64,000 nucleotides of DNA from contig NZ_FPBM01000002.1 in NCBI RefSeq assembly GCF_900116715.1, positions 412,589 to 476,588 of the forward strand. Direction: 5' to 3'. Below, one piece after another: positions 53,548 through 63,326 of the stretch. Every line of letters begins with the position of its first letter. Position 1 is the first letter of the stretch. This DNA is from Polaromonas sp. YR568 (GTDB lineage Bacteria > Pseudomonadota > Gammaproteobacteria > Burkholderiales > Burkholderiaceae_C). The translations under genes were made by a program, and so were the position numbers. Under the pieces are notes generated by a model that was given only the letters and a program-made list of their open reading frames with translations, was not told where the DNA came from and did not search any database.

Positions 53548-54558
53548 ATGCTGCGCTTTATTTTTACCCGACTGAGCCTGATCATTCCCACCTTTCTGGG
53601 AATGACACTGCTGGCTTTCTTCCTGATCCGGATGGTGCCGGGCGACCCCATTGAAACCATGGCCGGCGAACGCGGCATCGATCCGGTGCGCCACGCCCAA
53701 CTGCTCAAGGAGTACGGCCTGGACCAACCCGTTATGGTGCAGTACGGCATCTACATCGTCCGCGTGCTCAAGGGCGATCTGGGCAAGTCTCTGATCACAC
53801 AAGAGCCCGTGCTGCGCGAGTTCCTCACGCTGTTCCCCGCCACCATCGAGCTGGCCGTTTGCGCCATTTTGTTCGCGTTGCTGATCGGCATACCGGCGGG
53901 CATCCTGGCGGCGGTCAAACGAAACTCCATACTCGACCACGGCGTCATGGGGGTGTCCCTCACCGGGTACTCCATGCCGATTTTCTGGTGGGGCCTGCTG
54001 CTGATCCTGCTGTTCTCGGTCGAACTCGGCTGGACGCCGGTTTCCGGCCGGATGTCGGTGCAGTACTTCATCGAGCCCACCACAGGCTTTTTGCTGATCG
54101 ACTCCCTGCTGTCGGACGACAAGGGCGCGTTCTGGTCGGCCGCCTCGCACCTGATATTGCCCATGATCGTGCTGGGCACCAACCCGCTGGCGGTGATCGC
54201 GCGCATGACGCGCTCGGCCATGCTGGAAGTGCTGGGCGAAGACTACATCCGCACCGCCCGCGCCAAGGGGCTTTCCAACCTGCGCGTGGTGGCCCTGCAT
54301 GCACTGCGCAATGCGCTGATCCCGGTCATCACCGTGATCGGCCTGCAGGTCGGCGTGCTGTTCACAGGCGCCATCCTGACCGAAACCATCTTTTCCTGGC
54401 CGGGCGTCGGCAAGTGGCTGATCGAAGCCATCAGCCGCCGCGACTACCCGGTTCTGCAAGGCGGCATCCTGCTGCTGGGCGCCATTGTCATGGCCGTCAA
54501 CCTGCTGGTGGACATCACCTACGGCATCATTAACCCACGCATCAGGCACCAGCGATGA
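53548..54558 (+). CDS. dppB: Dipeptide/oligopeptide-type ABC permease
   Basis: 336 aa, DppB/OppB family. N-terminal MLRFIFTRLSLIIPTFLGMTLLAFFLIRMVPGDP, six hydrophobic helices, and the EAA-loop EDYIRTARAKGLSNLRVVALHALRNALIP. Overlaps dppC by 4 bp. With DppC it forms the inner-membrane channel. The substrate may be dipeptides, glutathione or other short peptides. Confidence 0.92.
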   Translation: MLRFIFTRLSLIIPTFLGMTLLAFFLIRMVPGDPIETMAGERGIDPVRHAQLLKEYGLDQPVMVQYGIYIVRVLKGDLGKSLITQEPVLREFLTLFPATIELAVCAILFALLIGIPAGILAAVKRNSILDHGVMGVSLTGYSMPIFWWGLLLILLFSVELGWTPVSGRMSVQYFIEPTTGFLLIDSLLSDDKGAFWSAASHLILPMIVLGTNPLAVIARMTRSAMLEVLGEDYIRTARAKGLSNLRVVALHALRNALIPVITVIGLQVGVLFTGAILTETIFSWPGVGKWLIEAISRRDYPVLQGGILLLGAIVMAVNLLVDITYGIINPRIRHQR

Positions 54559-55469
54559 GCACGGCTACCTTAAAAACCGCCCCCCAGAAACCGGGCACGC
54601 CTCCGGCGCCGCCGCACCCGCTGCGCGAGTTCTGGAACTACTTCAGCGCCAACAACGGCGCCGTGATCGGCCTTGTCATCGTGATCGGTGTGCTGCTGCT
54701 GGCGCTCTTTGCGCCCCTGCTGGCGCCGCATGCGCCCAACATCACCAACAACGCGGTGTTCCTCAAGCCGCCGGCCTGGCAGGCGGGCGGCTCCTGGACT
54801 TACCCGCTGGGCACCGACGCCATAGGCCGCGACATCCTCTCGCGCCTGATGTACGGCGCCCGCCTGTCGCTGGTCATCGGCCTGGCCGTGGTGGCGCTGT
54901 CGGTCATCGTCGGCACGGTGCTGGGCCTGCTGGCGGGCTTTTTCCGGGGCATCTTCGAGATCGCCGTGATGCGCCTGATGGACATCATCCTGACCCTGCC
55001 CAGCCTGCTGCTGGCCATCGTCATCGTCGCCATCCTTGGCCCCGGGCTGATGAATGCCATGCTGGCCGTCGCCATCGTCGTGCTGCCGCATTACGTGCGC
55101 ATCACGCGCGCCGCCGTGATCGCCGAGACCTCGCGCGACTACGTGACCGCCGCCCGCATGAGCGGCGCCAGCCGCATCCGCCTGATGTTCAGCGAAATCC
55201 TGCCCAACTGCACGGCACCGCTGATCGTCCAGGCCTCACTGGGTGTGTCTACCGCCATCCTGGACGCTGCCGCCCTGGGCTTCCTGGGTCTGGGCGCCCA
55301 GCCGCCCTCACCCGAATGGGGCACCATGCTGGCCGATGCCCGCGAATTTGTCTTGCGCGCCTGGTGGGTTGTGACCTTTCCCGGCCTCGCAATTTTGATC
55401 ACTGTGCTGGCCTTCAATTTGCTGGGTGACGGACTGCGTGACGCGTTCGACCCCAAGCTGAAGCGCTGA
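54555..55469 (+). CDS. dppC: Dipeptide/oligopeptide-type ABC permease
   Basis: 304 aa, DppC/OppC family. A soluble Pro-rich N-terminus, a first helix ([22 protein letters not shown]), then [22 protein letters not shown] and the EAA-loop [26 protein letters not shown]. Starts by 4-bp overlap with dppB and is 10 bp from dppD. Confidence 0.93.
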   Translation: MSTATLKTAPQKPGTPPAPPHPLREFWNYFSANNGAVIGLVIVIGVLLLALFAPLLAPHAPNITNNAVFLKPPAWQAGGSWTYPLGTDAIGRDILSRLMYGARLSLVIGLAVVALSVIVGTVLGLLAGFFRGIFEIAVMRLMDIILTLPSLLLAIVIVAILGPGLMNAMLAVAIVVLPHYVRITRAAVIAETSRDYVTAARMSGASRIRLMFSEILPNCTAPLIVQASLGVSTAILDAAALGFLGLGAQPPSPEWGTMLADAREFVLRAWWVVTFPGLAILITVLAFNLLGDGLRDAFDPKLKR

Positions 55470-55479
55470 AAGATTTCGT

Positions 55480-56496
55480 ATGGCTTTGTTAGAAATAGAA
55501 AACCTCTCCGTCGAGTTCCCCTCGCAAAACGGCGTCATGCATGCCGTTGACGGTATCAGCCTGTCGCTTGAAGAAGGCGAAGTCCTTGGCATCGTCGGCG
55601 AGTCCGGCTCCGGCAAAAGTGTCACCATGATGGCCCTGATGGGCCTGGTGGCCTACCCCGGCCGCGTCAAAGCCGACAAACTGCGGTTTGCCGGCCACGA
55701 CCTGCTGGCCCTGTCGCCCGGCGAGCGCAGCAAGCTCACCGGCAAAGACGTGGCGATGATCTTCCAGGAACCCACGACCAGCCTGAACCCCTGCTTCACC
55801 GTCGGCTTCCAGATCACCGAAACCCTGCGCCTGCACCTGGGCATGGACAAAAAGGCCGCCACGCGCAAGGCCATCGAGCTGCTTGAGCAGGTCGGCATCA
55901 ACTCGCCTGAAAGCCGCCTGAAGGCCTATCCACACCAGCTCTCCGGCGGCATGAACCAGCGCGTGATGATTGCCATGGCGATCGCCTGTAACCCGCGCCT
56001 GCTGATTGCGGACGAGCCCACGACAGCGCTTGACGTGACCATCCAGGCGCAAATCCTGGACCTGCTGCGCAGCCTGCAAAAGGAACGCGGCATGGCCCTG
56101 GTGCTGATCACGCACAACATGGGCGTGGTGTCTGAAATGGCGCAGCGCATCGCGGTGATGTATGCCGGCCAGATCATGGAAGAGCAAAGCGCGAGCGCCC
56201 TCTTCAACACGCCCCAGCACCCCTATACCGAAGCCCTGCTGTCGGCCCTGCCCGAGCGCAGCGACGGCAGCTCGCGCCTGGCGACCATCCCCGGCATGGT
56301 GCCCGGCCTCTACGACCGCCCCACCGGCTGCCTGTTCGCCCCGCGCTGCTCCTACGCCACCGAGCACTCCCGCAACGAGCGCCCCTTGCTGCGCGCCTGG
56401 AAGGACGGCATGGTGCGTTGCCACTACCCGCTGGGAGACCCCAGCCGCGAGGGCAACATCGAGCGTGACACCCCCCTGGTGGAGGCCGCGCAATGA
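55480..56496 (+). CDS. dppD: Dipeptide ABC transporter ATPase DppD
   Basis: 338 aa ABC ATPase. Walker [10 protein letters not shown], signature LSGGMNQR, Walker [13 protein letters not shown], and the oligopeptide-family C-terminal extension with cysteines ([14 protein letters not shown]). Overlaps dppF by 4 bp. It pairs with DppF as a heterodimeric ATPase. Confidence 0.94.
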   Translation: MALLEIENLSVEFPSQNGVMHAVDGISLSLEEGEVLGIVGESGSGKSVTMMALMGLVAYPGRVKADKLRFAGHDLLALSPGERSKLTGKDVAMIFQEPTTSLNPCFTVGFQITETLRLHLGMDKKAATRKAIELLEQVGINSPESRLKAYPHQLSGGMNQRVMIAMAIACNPRLLIADEPTTALDVTIQAQILDLLRSLQKERGMALVLITHNMGVVSEMAQRIAVMYAGQIMEEQSASALFNTPQHPYTEALLSALPERSDGSSRLATIPGMVPGLYDRPTGCLFAPRCSYATEHSRNERPLLRAWKDGMVRCHYPLGDPSREGNIERDTPLVEAAQ

Positions 56497-57506
56497 GTAC
56501 CGCCGCCATCACCACCCCGCGCACCTTGCCCACAGGCCCTGTCGTCGAGGCCAAAAACCTCAAGCAGGTCTATGAGATCCGCCGCGGCTTCATGCGCAAG
56601 TCCGACCACCTGCAAGCCGTCGGAGGCGTGTCCTTTTCGGTTCATGCAGGCAAGACGCTGGCCGTTGTCGGCGAATCAGGCTGCGGCAAATCGACCCTGG
56701 CCCGCATGGTGTCGCTGATCGAAACCCCGACCGGTGGCGAATTGACCATCACCGGCATCGATGCCGTGAACGGCGGCCAGGAAGAACGCAAGGGCCTGCG
56801 CAAGGCCGTTCAGCTGGTGTTCCAGAACCCCTACGGCTCGCTCAACCCGCGCAAGAAGATCGGCGCCATCCTGGAAGCCCCGCTGGAGATCAATACCACC
56901 CTCAATGCAGAGGAGCGCGCCGCCAAGGCACGCGCCATGCTGGCCATGGTGGGCCTGCGCCCAGAGCATTACGACCGCTACCCCCACATGTTCTCGGGCG
57001 GCCAACGCCAGCGCATCGCCATTGCACGCGCCCTGATGCTCAACCCCACGGTCGTGGTGGCCGACGAGCCGGTATCGGCGCTGGACGTCTCCATCCAGGC
57101 CCAGGTGCTCAACCTGCTGGCCGACCTGCAGCAGTCCATGGGCCTGGCCTACCTGTTCATCTCGCACGATCTGGGTGTGGTGCGCCACATCGCCCACGAC
57201 GTGCTGGTGATGTACCTGGGCCATGCCGTCGAGCAGGGCGAAAAGAACGCCTTGTTTAACCGCCCCCTGCACCCCTACACGCAGGCCTTGCTGGGGTCCA
57301 CGCCGGGTCTCGCCGGCACCGGCGTCAAACAGCGCATCGTGCTCAAGGGCGAACTGCCCTCGCCGCTCAACCCGCCCACCGGCTGCGTGTTTTCCACCCG
57401 CTGCCCGCATGTCACCGACCGCTGCCGCGCCGAAAGGCCGCAGCTGCGGGAAGTTGCAGACCGGCAGGTTGCGTGCCACTATGCTGAAAACTTTCTCACT
57501 GCGTGA
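56493..57506 (+). CDS. dppF: Dipeptide ABC transporter ATPase DppF
   Basis: 337 aa ABC ATPase. Walker [10 protein letters not shown], signature FSGGQRQR, Walker [13 protein letters not shown], and the C-terminal oligopeptide/dipeptide extension with [15 protein letters not shown]. Last gene of dppBCDF; a stem-loop with T-run begins at its stop codon. Confidence 0.94.
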   Translation: MSTAAITTPRTLPTGPVVEAKNLKQVYEIRRGFMRKSDHLQAVGGVSFSVHAGKTLAVVGESGCGKSTLARMVSLIETPTGGELTITGIDAVNGGQEERKGLRKAVQLVFQNPYGSLNPRKKIGAILEAPLEINTTLNAEERAAKARAMLAMVGLRPEHYDRYPHMFSGGQRQRIAIARALMLNPTVVVADEPVSALDVSIQAQVLNLLADLQQSMGLAYLFISHDLGVVRHIAHDVLVMYLGHAVEQGEKNALFNRPLHPYTQALLGSTPGLAGTGVKQRIVLKGELPSPLNPPTGCVFSTRCPHVTDRCRAERPQLREVADRQVACHYAENFLTA

Positions 57507-57550
57507 CCTGAAACCATGCATTTCCGCACCGGTTTCAGGCCACGTTTTTT
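57503..57550 (+). terminator. Terminator or attenuator between dppF and dppA
   Basis: Stem GTGACCTGAAACC / GGTTTCAGGCCAC with one mismatch and a 15-base loop, followed by GTTTTTT. It overlaps the dppF stop. A second inverted repeat GCACAAC / GTTGTGC (57563-57585) follows before dppA. Confidence 0.6.
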
Positions 57551-57640
57551 AATGACCAGGGCGCACAACGTCACAAATGTTGTGCAATCTGGCCGCAAGC
57601 CCCGCTGCATCGCAGCATTAACCTCCAAAGGGATCGTCAA

Positions 57641-59278
57641 ATGATTCAGACCAAACCAAGTGCAAGCCGGCTACGCCCGGTCAAGCGCGCATTGCTGTGC
57701 GCCGTCGCCCTGCCAGCGCTGCTGGCACTTTCACCCGTCTCCGCAAAGACGCTGGTGTTCTGCTCTGAAGGCAGCCCGGAAAACTTCTACCCTGGCGTCA
57801 ACACCACGGGTACGTCGTTTGATGCCAACGAACCCGTTTACAACCGCCTCGTCGAATTCGAATACGGCGGCACCAAGGTCGTCCCCGGCCTGGCCGAAAA
57901 ATGGGACATTTCCGCCGACGGCCTGACCTACACCTTCCACCTGCGCAAGGGTGTGAAATGGCACGCCAGCAACAAGGCCTTCAAGCCGACGCGCGACTTC
58001 AACGCCGACGACGTGCTGTTCATGTTCGAACGCCAGTGGAAAGAAGACAACGCCTTCTTCAAGGTCACCAGCCCCAACCACTCCTACTTCAGCGACATGG
58101 GCATGCCCAAGCTGCTGAAATCGGTGGAAAAGGTCAACGACCTCACCGTCAAGATCACGCTGGACAAGCCTGAAGCGCCGTTCCTGGCCAACCTGGCCAT
58201 GCCTTACGCAGCGGTTCAGTCCAAGGAATACGCCGACGCCATGCTCAAGGCCGGCACGCCCGAGAAAATCGACCAGGACCCGGTCGGCACCGGCCCCTTC
58301 TACCTGGTGCAGTACCAGAAAGACGCGATCATCCGCTACAAGGCTTTCCCACAATACTGGGGCGGCAAGGCCAAGATCGACGACCTCGTGTACTCGATCA
58401 CGCCTGACGCATCGGTGCGCTGGGCCAAGCTGCAAAAGGGTGAATGCCATGTCATGCCCTACCCCAACCCCGCCGATCTGGACGCGATCCGCAAGGACCC
58501 GAACGTCACCATCGTCGAGCAGGCCGGCCTGAACGTGGGCTACCTGGCCTACAACACCACCAAGAAGCCGTTTGACGACGTGCGTGTGCGCAAGGCCATC
58601 AACATGGCCATCAACAAGAAAGCCATTGTTGACGGCGTGTACCTGAGCACCGGTGTTGCCGCCAAGAACCCGATCCCGCCGACCATGGCCGCGTACAACA
58701 ACGCCATCAAGGACGACGAGTACAACCCCGAAGCCGCCAAGAAATTGCTGGCCCAGGCCGGTTTCCCCAACGGCTTCACCACCGACCTGTGGGCCATGCC
58801 CGTGCAGCGCCCATACAACCCGAATGCCAAGCGCATTGCCGAGTTGATGCAGGCTGACCTGGTCAAGGTCGGCGTGACCGCCGAGATCAAGAGCTTCGAA
58901 TGGGGTGAGTACCGCAAGCGCCTGCAGGCCGGCGAACACCAGATGGGTATGCTGGGCTGGACCGGCGACAACGGCGATCCTGACAACTTCATGTACACCC
59001 TGCTCGGCTGCGCTTCGGCCCAATCCGCCAGCGGTTCCAACATCGCCAAGTTCTGCTACCAGCCTTATGAAGACCTGGTCCTGAAAGCCAAGACCGTGAC
59101 CAACCCTGCAGAGCGCATCAAGCTCTACCAGCAGGCACAGGTCATCTTCAAGGAACAGGCTCCCTGGTTCACCATCGCCCACGCGGTGCAGCTCAAGCCC
59201 GTTCGCAAGAGCGTGATCGGCTACAAGAACAGCCCGTTCGGCCGCCACAACTTCTACGCTGTGGACATCAAGGAGTAA
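57641..59278 (+). CDS. dppA: Dipeptide/oligopeptide ABC substrate-binding protein
   Basis: 545 aa, SBP family 5. Signal peptide to PVSAKT, then KTLVFCSEGSPENFYPGVNTTGTSFD, typical of DppA, and a C-terminal half with NMAINKKAIVDGVYLSTG and GMLGWTGDNGDPDNFMYTLLGC. Binds peptides in the periplasm for DppBCDF. It is last in the locus and separated by a terminator-like stem, so it probably has its own promoter, matching the higher dose usual for binding proteins. RBS AAAGGGAT upstream. Confidence 0.93.
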   Translation: MIQTKPSASRLRPVKRALLCAVALPALLALSPVSAKTLVFCSEGSPENFYPGVNTTGTSFDANEPVYNRLVEFEYGGTKVVPGLAEKWDISADGLTYTFHLRKGVKWHASNKAFKPTRDFNADDVLFMFERQWKEDNAFFKVTSPNHSYFSDMGMPKLLKSVEKVNDLTVKITLDKPEAPFLANLAMPYAAVQSKEYADAMLKAGTPEKIDQDPVGTGPFYLVQYQKDAIIRYKAFPQYWGGKAKIDDLVYSITPDASVRWAKLQKGECHVMPYPNPADLDAIRKDPNVTIVEQAGLNVGYLAYNTTKKPFDDVRVRKAINMAINKKAIVDGVYLSTGVAAKNPIPPTMAAYNNAIKDDEYNPEAAKKLLAQAGFPNGFTTDLWAMPVQRPYNPNAKRIAELMQADLVKVGVTAEIKSFEWGEYRKRLQAGEHQMGMLGWTGDNGDPDNFMYTLLGCASAQSASGSNIAKFCYQPYEDLVLKAKTVTNPAERIKLYQQAQVIFKEQAPWFTIAHAVQLKPVRKSVIGYKNSPFGRHNFYAVDIKE

Positions 59279-59322
59279 TCCTTTCAGGGCTCAGGCGGCT
59301 TCTTCATGAAGCTGCCGCCATG

Positions 59323-59351
59323 AAAAAGGCCGGGGTGACCCGGCCTTTTTT
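59323..59351 (+). terminator. Rho-independent terminator after dppA
   Basis: Stem AAAAAGGCCGGG / CCCGGCCTTTTT with a 5-base loop and T-run. It faces the convergent ThDP-enzyme gene and may serve both directions, since both flanks are A/T runs. Confidence 0.88.
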
Positions 59352-59369
59352 CTTGCCCGGTTTTGTTTT

Positions 59370-61067
59370 TCAACGCTTCAGGGCGTTTTCCGTGATCGCT
59401 GACAGGGTGCCGCGCGTCGTGATGACTTCCGGATCCAGCGTCACCTCAATCACCGTGCCCTCCTTGCGTGCCAACGCCGCCAGCAGCTCCGCTTCAAACT
59501 CTGCCGTGCGCGTGATGCGCACACCGGCGTAGCCGTAGGCCCGCGCCAGCGCGGCGAAGTCCGGGTTGTTCAGGCGTGACCCACTCTCGTGCCTGGGGTA
59601 CTCCCTTTCCTGGTGCATGCGTATGGTGCCGTACATGCCGTTGTTCAGCAGCACGATGATGCTTTTCGCGCCGTGCTGCACGGCCGTCGCCAGCTCCTGG
59701 CCGTTCATCAAAAAGTCGCCGTCACCCGCGATGGTGAAGGCCGTCCGGCCGGTCGTGATGGCCGCCGCGATGCCTGCCGGCACGCCGTAGCCCATCGCGC
59801 CCACAGTCGGCGCCAGCTGCGTCTTGTGGCCCTTGACCAGGCCGTGGTGCTGGAAGAAGCGGTGCACCCAGCTGGCAAAGTTGCCCGCGCCGTTGGTCAG
59901 CACCGCATCGGCGGGCAAATGCTTTTTCAAGAGGCCGACGATGGCCGGCATGTCGATATCGCCCGGCAGGTTGGCCGTTGCCGTGGGCTTGAGGTTTTCC
60001 AGGTAGTCCTCGTTCGCGGAGGCCGTCCAGGCCTCCCAGGCCACGGTCACCGGCGCCGTCAGCACTTCCAGCGAGCGCGCGGCCGCATTCATGGTGGCGT
60101 TGATGGCCAGGTCGGCCTGGTAGACGCGATTGAGCTCTTCGGCACTGGCATGAATGTGTACCAGCTTCTGCTTGGGCCGGGGTGCTTCGAGCAGCGTGTA
60201 GTTGCCGGTCGTCATCTCGCCCAGGCGCGGGCCGATGGCAATGATCAGGTCGCTGGCCTTCACGCGCGCGGCCAGCTTGGGGTTCAGGCCAATGCCCACA
60301 TCGCCGGCATAGAGCGGGTGGTGGTTGTCAAAGGTGTCCTGGAAGCGGAAGGCATTGCCCACCGGCAGCTTCCAGTTTTCGGCAAAGCGCTGCAGCGCCT
60401 GCGCCGACTGCGGTGTCCAGCCGCCACCGCCCGCAATCACCAGCGGGCGTTCGGACTTCAGCAGCATCTCGCGCAGCGTGCGCAGCGAGCCGGGGTCGCT
60501 CCAGGCCTGCACGGCCTCCACACGCGGCAGCGGCTGCGCGGCTGTCATGCGGGTCAGCATGTCTTCGGGCAGCACCAGCACCACCGGGCCCGGGCGGCCA
60601 TTCATGGCGGTAGCAAAGGCGCGCGCCACGTATTCGGGAATGCGGTCGGCCTCGTCGATGCGCTCCACGCGCTTGGCAAAGCCCTTGGTGCTGGGGCCGA
60701 AGAAGTTGGCGTAGTCCACCTCCTGGAAGGCTTCGCGGTCGCGGCAGTCGCTGGCCACGTCACCTACCAGCAGCACCATGGGGGTTGAATCCTGGAAGGC
60801 AGTGTGCACGCCGATAGACGCATTGGTGGCGCCCGGCCCGCGCGTGACCATGCACACGCCCGGCCGGCCCGTCAGCTTGCCGTGCGCCTCGGCCATAAAG
60901 GCCGCACCGCCCTCCTGCCGGCAGGTGACAAACTGGATCTTGTCCTGGCGCGCATGCAGGCCGTCGAGCACCGCGAGGTAGCTTTCACCGGGAACACCAA
61001 ACGCATGGGTAACGCCCTGGGCCAGAAGGCAATCGACGAGAAGGTGGCCGGCGAGTTGAGATGTCAT
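59370..61067 (-). CDS. ThDP-dependent enzyme, acetolactate-synthase-like
   Basis: 565 aa from the ATG at 61067 (MTSQLAGHLLVDCLLAQGVTHAFGVPGESYLAVLDGL). Catalytic glutamate in TCRQEGGAAFMAEAHG near residue 52, GPGATNASIGVHTAFQDSTPMVLLVG, ThDP site GDGDFLMNGQELATAVQ to LNNGMYGTI. Resembles acetolactate synthase large subunits and acetolactate/benzoylformate-like enzymes, but no small subunit or ilv gene is nearby, so the reaction is open. Monocistronic. Confidence 0.9.
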   Translation of the reverse strand: MTSQLAGHLLVDCLLAQGVTHAFGVPGESYLAVLDGLHARQDKIQFVTCRQEGGAAFMAEAHGKLTGRPGVCMVTRGPGATNASIGVHTAFQDSTPMVLLVGDVASDCRDREAFQEVDYANFFGPSTKGFAKRVERIDEADRIPEYVARAFATAMNGRPGPVVLVLPEDMLTRMTAAQPLPRVEAVQAWSDPGSLRTLREMLLKSERPLVIAGGGGWTPQSAQALQRFAENWKLPVGNAFRFQDTFDNHHPLYAGDVGIGLNPKLAARVKASDLIIAIGPRLGEMTTGNYTLLEAPRPKQKLVHIHASAEELNRVYQADLAINATMNAAARSLEVLTAPVTVAWEAWTASANEDYLENLKPTATANLPGDIDMPAIVGLLKKHLPADAVLTNGAGNFASWVHRFFQHHGLVKGHKTQLAPTVGAMGYGVPAGIAAAITTGRTAFTIAGDGDFLMNGQELATAVQHGAKSIIVLLNNGMYGTIRMHQEREYPRHESGSRLNNPDFAALARAYGYAGVRITRTAEFEAELLAALARKEGTVIEVTLDPEVITTRGTLSAITENALKR

Positions 61068-61160
61068 CTGCTTATTGTGCCGCTGGAATGGGCACGGCCA
61101 CAGCGCCTGAATGTTGAGTGCTCTTCCCATACCAACATGAGCCGCGGAGCCGGCTTTGCC

Positions 61161-61223
61161 GGGCCGCAGGGCGGGCGGCCCCTCGGGGGGCAGGGAGCTA
61201 CACGAAGTGAGCGACCGTGGGGG
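61161..61223. repeat. REP-like GC-rich palindromic element
   Basis: Contains GGCCGCAGGGCGGGCGGCC, then CCCTCGGGGGG, CACGAAGTG and GTGGGGGC. Elements with this CCTCGGGGGGCAG to GTGGGGG plan are, as far as I recall, frequent intergenic repeats in Comamonadaceae genomes. It lies between a ThDP-enzyme start and the stop codon of a small acidic gene. No second copy was noticed here. Confidence 0.5.
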
Positions 61224-61532
61224 CTATTCAGGCGTAGCCGCGTCGCCATCACCGCCACCTGCCTCCAGGGCCTGGCGGGCAAGTTCCTCGTCGGTCAGCG
61301 GAGGGGCGGCTTCCAGCGCGGCCAGTTCGTCGAGAAACTCCTGAGTAGGCTCTTCATGCTCGAGCAGCACTTCCTCCAGCTTTTGCCGGCCGGTTTCGGC
61401 GTGGACCGAGGGCGAAACCAGGACGGTGGGCGGCACGGGGAATTTTTCGCCAAGCTCAAACTTCAGCGCTTCGGACTTCTCTTCAACCCAGTGCGCAAAA
61501 TCGCCGTCTTTGGGGGTGTTCGAATTGCTCAT
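61224..61532 (-). CDS. Small acidic hypothetical protein
   Basis: 102 aa, very acidic. Segments: KDGDFAHWVEEKSEALKFELG, a Pro-rich PVPPTVLVSPSVHAET, and EEVLLEHEEPTQEFLDELAALEAAPPLTDEELARQALEAGG. No signal or membrane segment. I do not recognise the family. It is divergent from the TetR gene. AGGAGG lies just before the start on its strand, which supports translation. Confidence 0.65.
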   Translation of the reverse strand: MSNSNTPKDGDFAHWVEEKSEALKFELGEKFPVPPTVLVSPSVHAETGRQKLEEVLLEHEEPTQEFLDELAALEAAPPLTDEELARQALEAGGGDGDAATPE

Positions 61533-61645
61533 GGCAGGCCTCCTTGGCTTGGGCGGCTTTGGCGCGAATGGCCAAGGCCTGATTCATTATGAAGCGGTAG
61601 CGTGCAGAACGAAAGTGTGGACTGTGGCAACGAGGGACTTGCTTT

Positions 61646-61668
61646 AATTCACCAAACAGTTAAATTTG
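61646..61668. promoter_or_regulatory. TetR operator candidate 1
   Basis: The sequence shares 18 of 23 positions with 62395-62417; the common core is AATTCACCA, then AGTTA. It ends 5 bp before the TetR start, suited to autorepression. Confidence 0.55.
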
Positions 61669-61673
61669 CAATC

Positions 61674-62321
61674 ATGTCAGCCGCCCCTGCATCAGCGCCA
61701 GAACCCCGCTCCCGCGACGCCGACCGCTCACAGCAAACCATACTGCTGGCCGCGCGCGACGAGTTTGCGCGCTACGGCCTGGCGGGCGCGCGGGTGGACC
61801 GCATCGCCGAGCGGGCCGACATCAACAAGCGCCTGATCTACTATTACTTCAAGAGCAAGGACGACCTCTTCCTCGCGGTGCTGGAGAACACCTACGCCGA
61901 CATCCGCGCTGCCGAGCAAAAGCTGCACCTCGATGAAATGGACCCGGTCGAGGCCATCCGTGAGCTGGTCTCCTTCACCTGGCATTACTACCTGGAACAC
62001 CCCGAGTTCATCTCGCTGCTCAACAGTGAAAACCAGCACAATGCGGCGCACCTGAAGAAGTCCGCCCGCATCCAGGAAATGAACTCCCCGCTGGTGCAGA
62101 TGCTGGACACCGTGCTCGAGCGCGGGCGCCGCAAAGACCTCTTCAGGGCCGGCATAGACCCGATCCAGCTCTACATCTCGATTGCGTCCATCTGCTACTT
62201 TTATCTCTCCAACAACCAGACGCTTTCCACCATCTTCGGGCGCGACCTGCGCGCACCCAAAGCCATGGCGCAGCGCCTGTCGCACATGACGGACATGGTG
62301 CTCGGCTACGTCATGCGCTGA
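61674..62321 (+). CDS. TetR/AcrR-family regulator
   Basis: 215 aa. N-terminal HTH: QTILLAARDEFARYGLAGARVDRIAERADINKRLIYYYFKSKDDLFLAVL. C-terminal helical ligand domain (ELVSFTWHYYLEHPEFISLLNSEN, GIDPIQLYISIASICYFYLSNNQT), resembling RutR/NicS-type TetR proteins that control nitrogen-heterocycle or pyrimidine genes. Start at the ATG 61674 right after its operator candidate. Probably represses itself and the downstream ABC importer, which carries a matching operator. Confidence 0.9.
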   Translation: MSAAPASAPEPRSRDADRSQQTILLAARDEFARYGLAGARVDRIAERADINKRLIYYYFKSKDDLFLAVLENTYADIRAAEQKLHLDEMDPVEAIRELVSFTWHYYLEHPEFISLLNSENQHNAAHLKKSARIQEMNSPLVQMLDTVLERGRRKDLFRAGIDPIQLYISIASICYFYLSNNQTLSTIFGRDLRAPKAMAQRLSHMTDMVLGYVMR

Positions 62322-62368
62322 GCACGGCAAGCACCGGCGGCGCAGCCCCGGGATTTCCCTAGGGGCCG

Positions 62369-62417
62369 TTGACAGACCCTGCCACAGCCTCAACAATTCA
62401 CCATATAGTTACATACG
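62369..62417 (+). promoter_or_regulatory. Promoter with TetR operator candidate 2 before the ABC importer
   Basis: A perfect -35 TTGACA (62369-62374) is followed after 17 bp by a -10 AACAAT (62392-62397). The operator candidate at 62395-62417 overlaps the -10, a repressor geometry. It shares AATTCACCA and AGTTA with the copy before TetR. A start near 62404 would give a 65-base leader. Confidence 0.65.
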
Positions 62418-62468
62418 GACGTGCCGGTCCTCGGCGCGGCGCCGCATGGGCGACAAGGAGACTTCCCG

Positions 62469-63242
62469 ATGCTGCGCAAGCTGCTGCTGTTACCGGCGCT
62501 CAGGCCTTTCCTGCTGATCATCCTGCTGCTGGTGCTGTGGGACGTCGCCATCCGCATCTTCAAAATCCCGGCCTACCTGATTCCCCGCCCCGAGGAAGTC
62601 GTGCGGCAGTTGTTCTCCGAATGGAACAACCTGCTCAAGCAAAGCTGGAAGACCACCCAGGCCACCTTGGGCGGCTTCGCGCTCACCATCGTTATCGGCA
62701 TCCCGCTGGCCATGGTGATCGCCTACTCGCGCCTGGTCGAGTCGTATGTCTACCCGCTGCTGGTGTTTTCGCAAAGCATTCCCAAGGTCGCGATCGCGCC
62801 GCTTTTTGTCGTGTGGTTCGGCTTTGGCATCTTTCCCAAAATCATCTCGGCCTTCCTGCTGGGCTTTTTCCCGGTCGTGGTGTCTACCGTCATGGGTTTC
62901 AAGTCGGTTGAGCCCGACATGCTGGACCTGGCGCGCTCCATGGGCGCCAGCCGCCTGCAGACCTTCTTCAAGATCAGCCTGCCGCAGGCCCTGCCCGCCA
63001 TCTTCAGCGGCCTGAAGGTGTCCATCACGCTGGCTGTTGTGGGCGCTGTGGTCGGTGAGTTCGTCGGCTCCAACTCGGGCATCGGTTATGTGCTGCAGGT
63101 GGCCAACGGCAACTTCGATTTGCCGCTGATGTTCGCCGCGCTGGTCGTGCTCTCTTCCATCGGCGTGCTGCTGTTTGCGGCCATCGACCTGGCCGAACGG
63201 CTGGCGATTCCCTGGCATGCCTCGCAGCGCCAGGTGTTCTGA
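62469..63242 (+). CDS. ABC transporter permease (SsuC/TauC family)
   Basis: 257 aa with about six helices and the EAA-loop MLDLARSMGASRLQTFFKISLPQALP. Family motif IPAYLIPRPEEVVRQLF at the N-terminus and VGAVVGEFVGSNSGIGYVL at the C-terminus. Nitrate/sulfonate/taurine or thiamine-precursor type. Start at the ATG 62469 rather than 62421. Followed by the binding protein. The ATPase is not in the window and may lie just beyond it. Confidence 0.92.
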   Translation: MLRKLLLLPALRPFLLIILLLVLWDVAIRIFKIPAYLIPRPEEVVRQLFSEWNNLLKQSWKTTQATLGGFALTIVIGIPLAMVIAYSRLVESYVYPLLVFSQSIPKVAIAPLFVVWFGFGIFPKIISAFLLGFFPVVVSTVMGFKSVEPDMLDLARSMGASRLQTFFKISLPQALPAIFSGLKVSITLAVVGAVVGEFVGSNSGIGYVLQVANGNFDLPLMFAALVVLSSIGVLLFAAIDLAERLAIPWHASQRQVF

Positions 63243-63326
63243 GCCTGCTCTACCTCGTTTCAGTTCACGTTTTCATTTCAGTTCCCCTCGTCACGTTCCA
63301 TCACCGGCAACCCCAGGAGACACATC

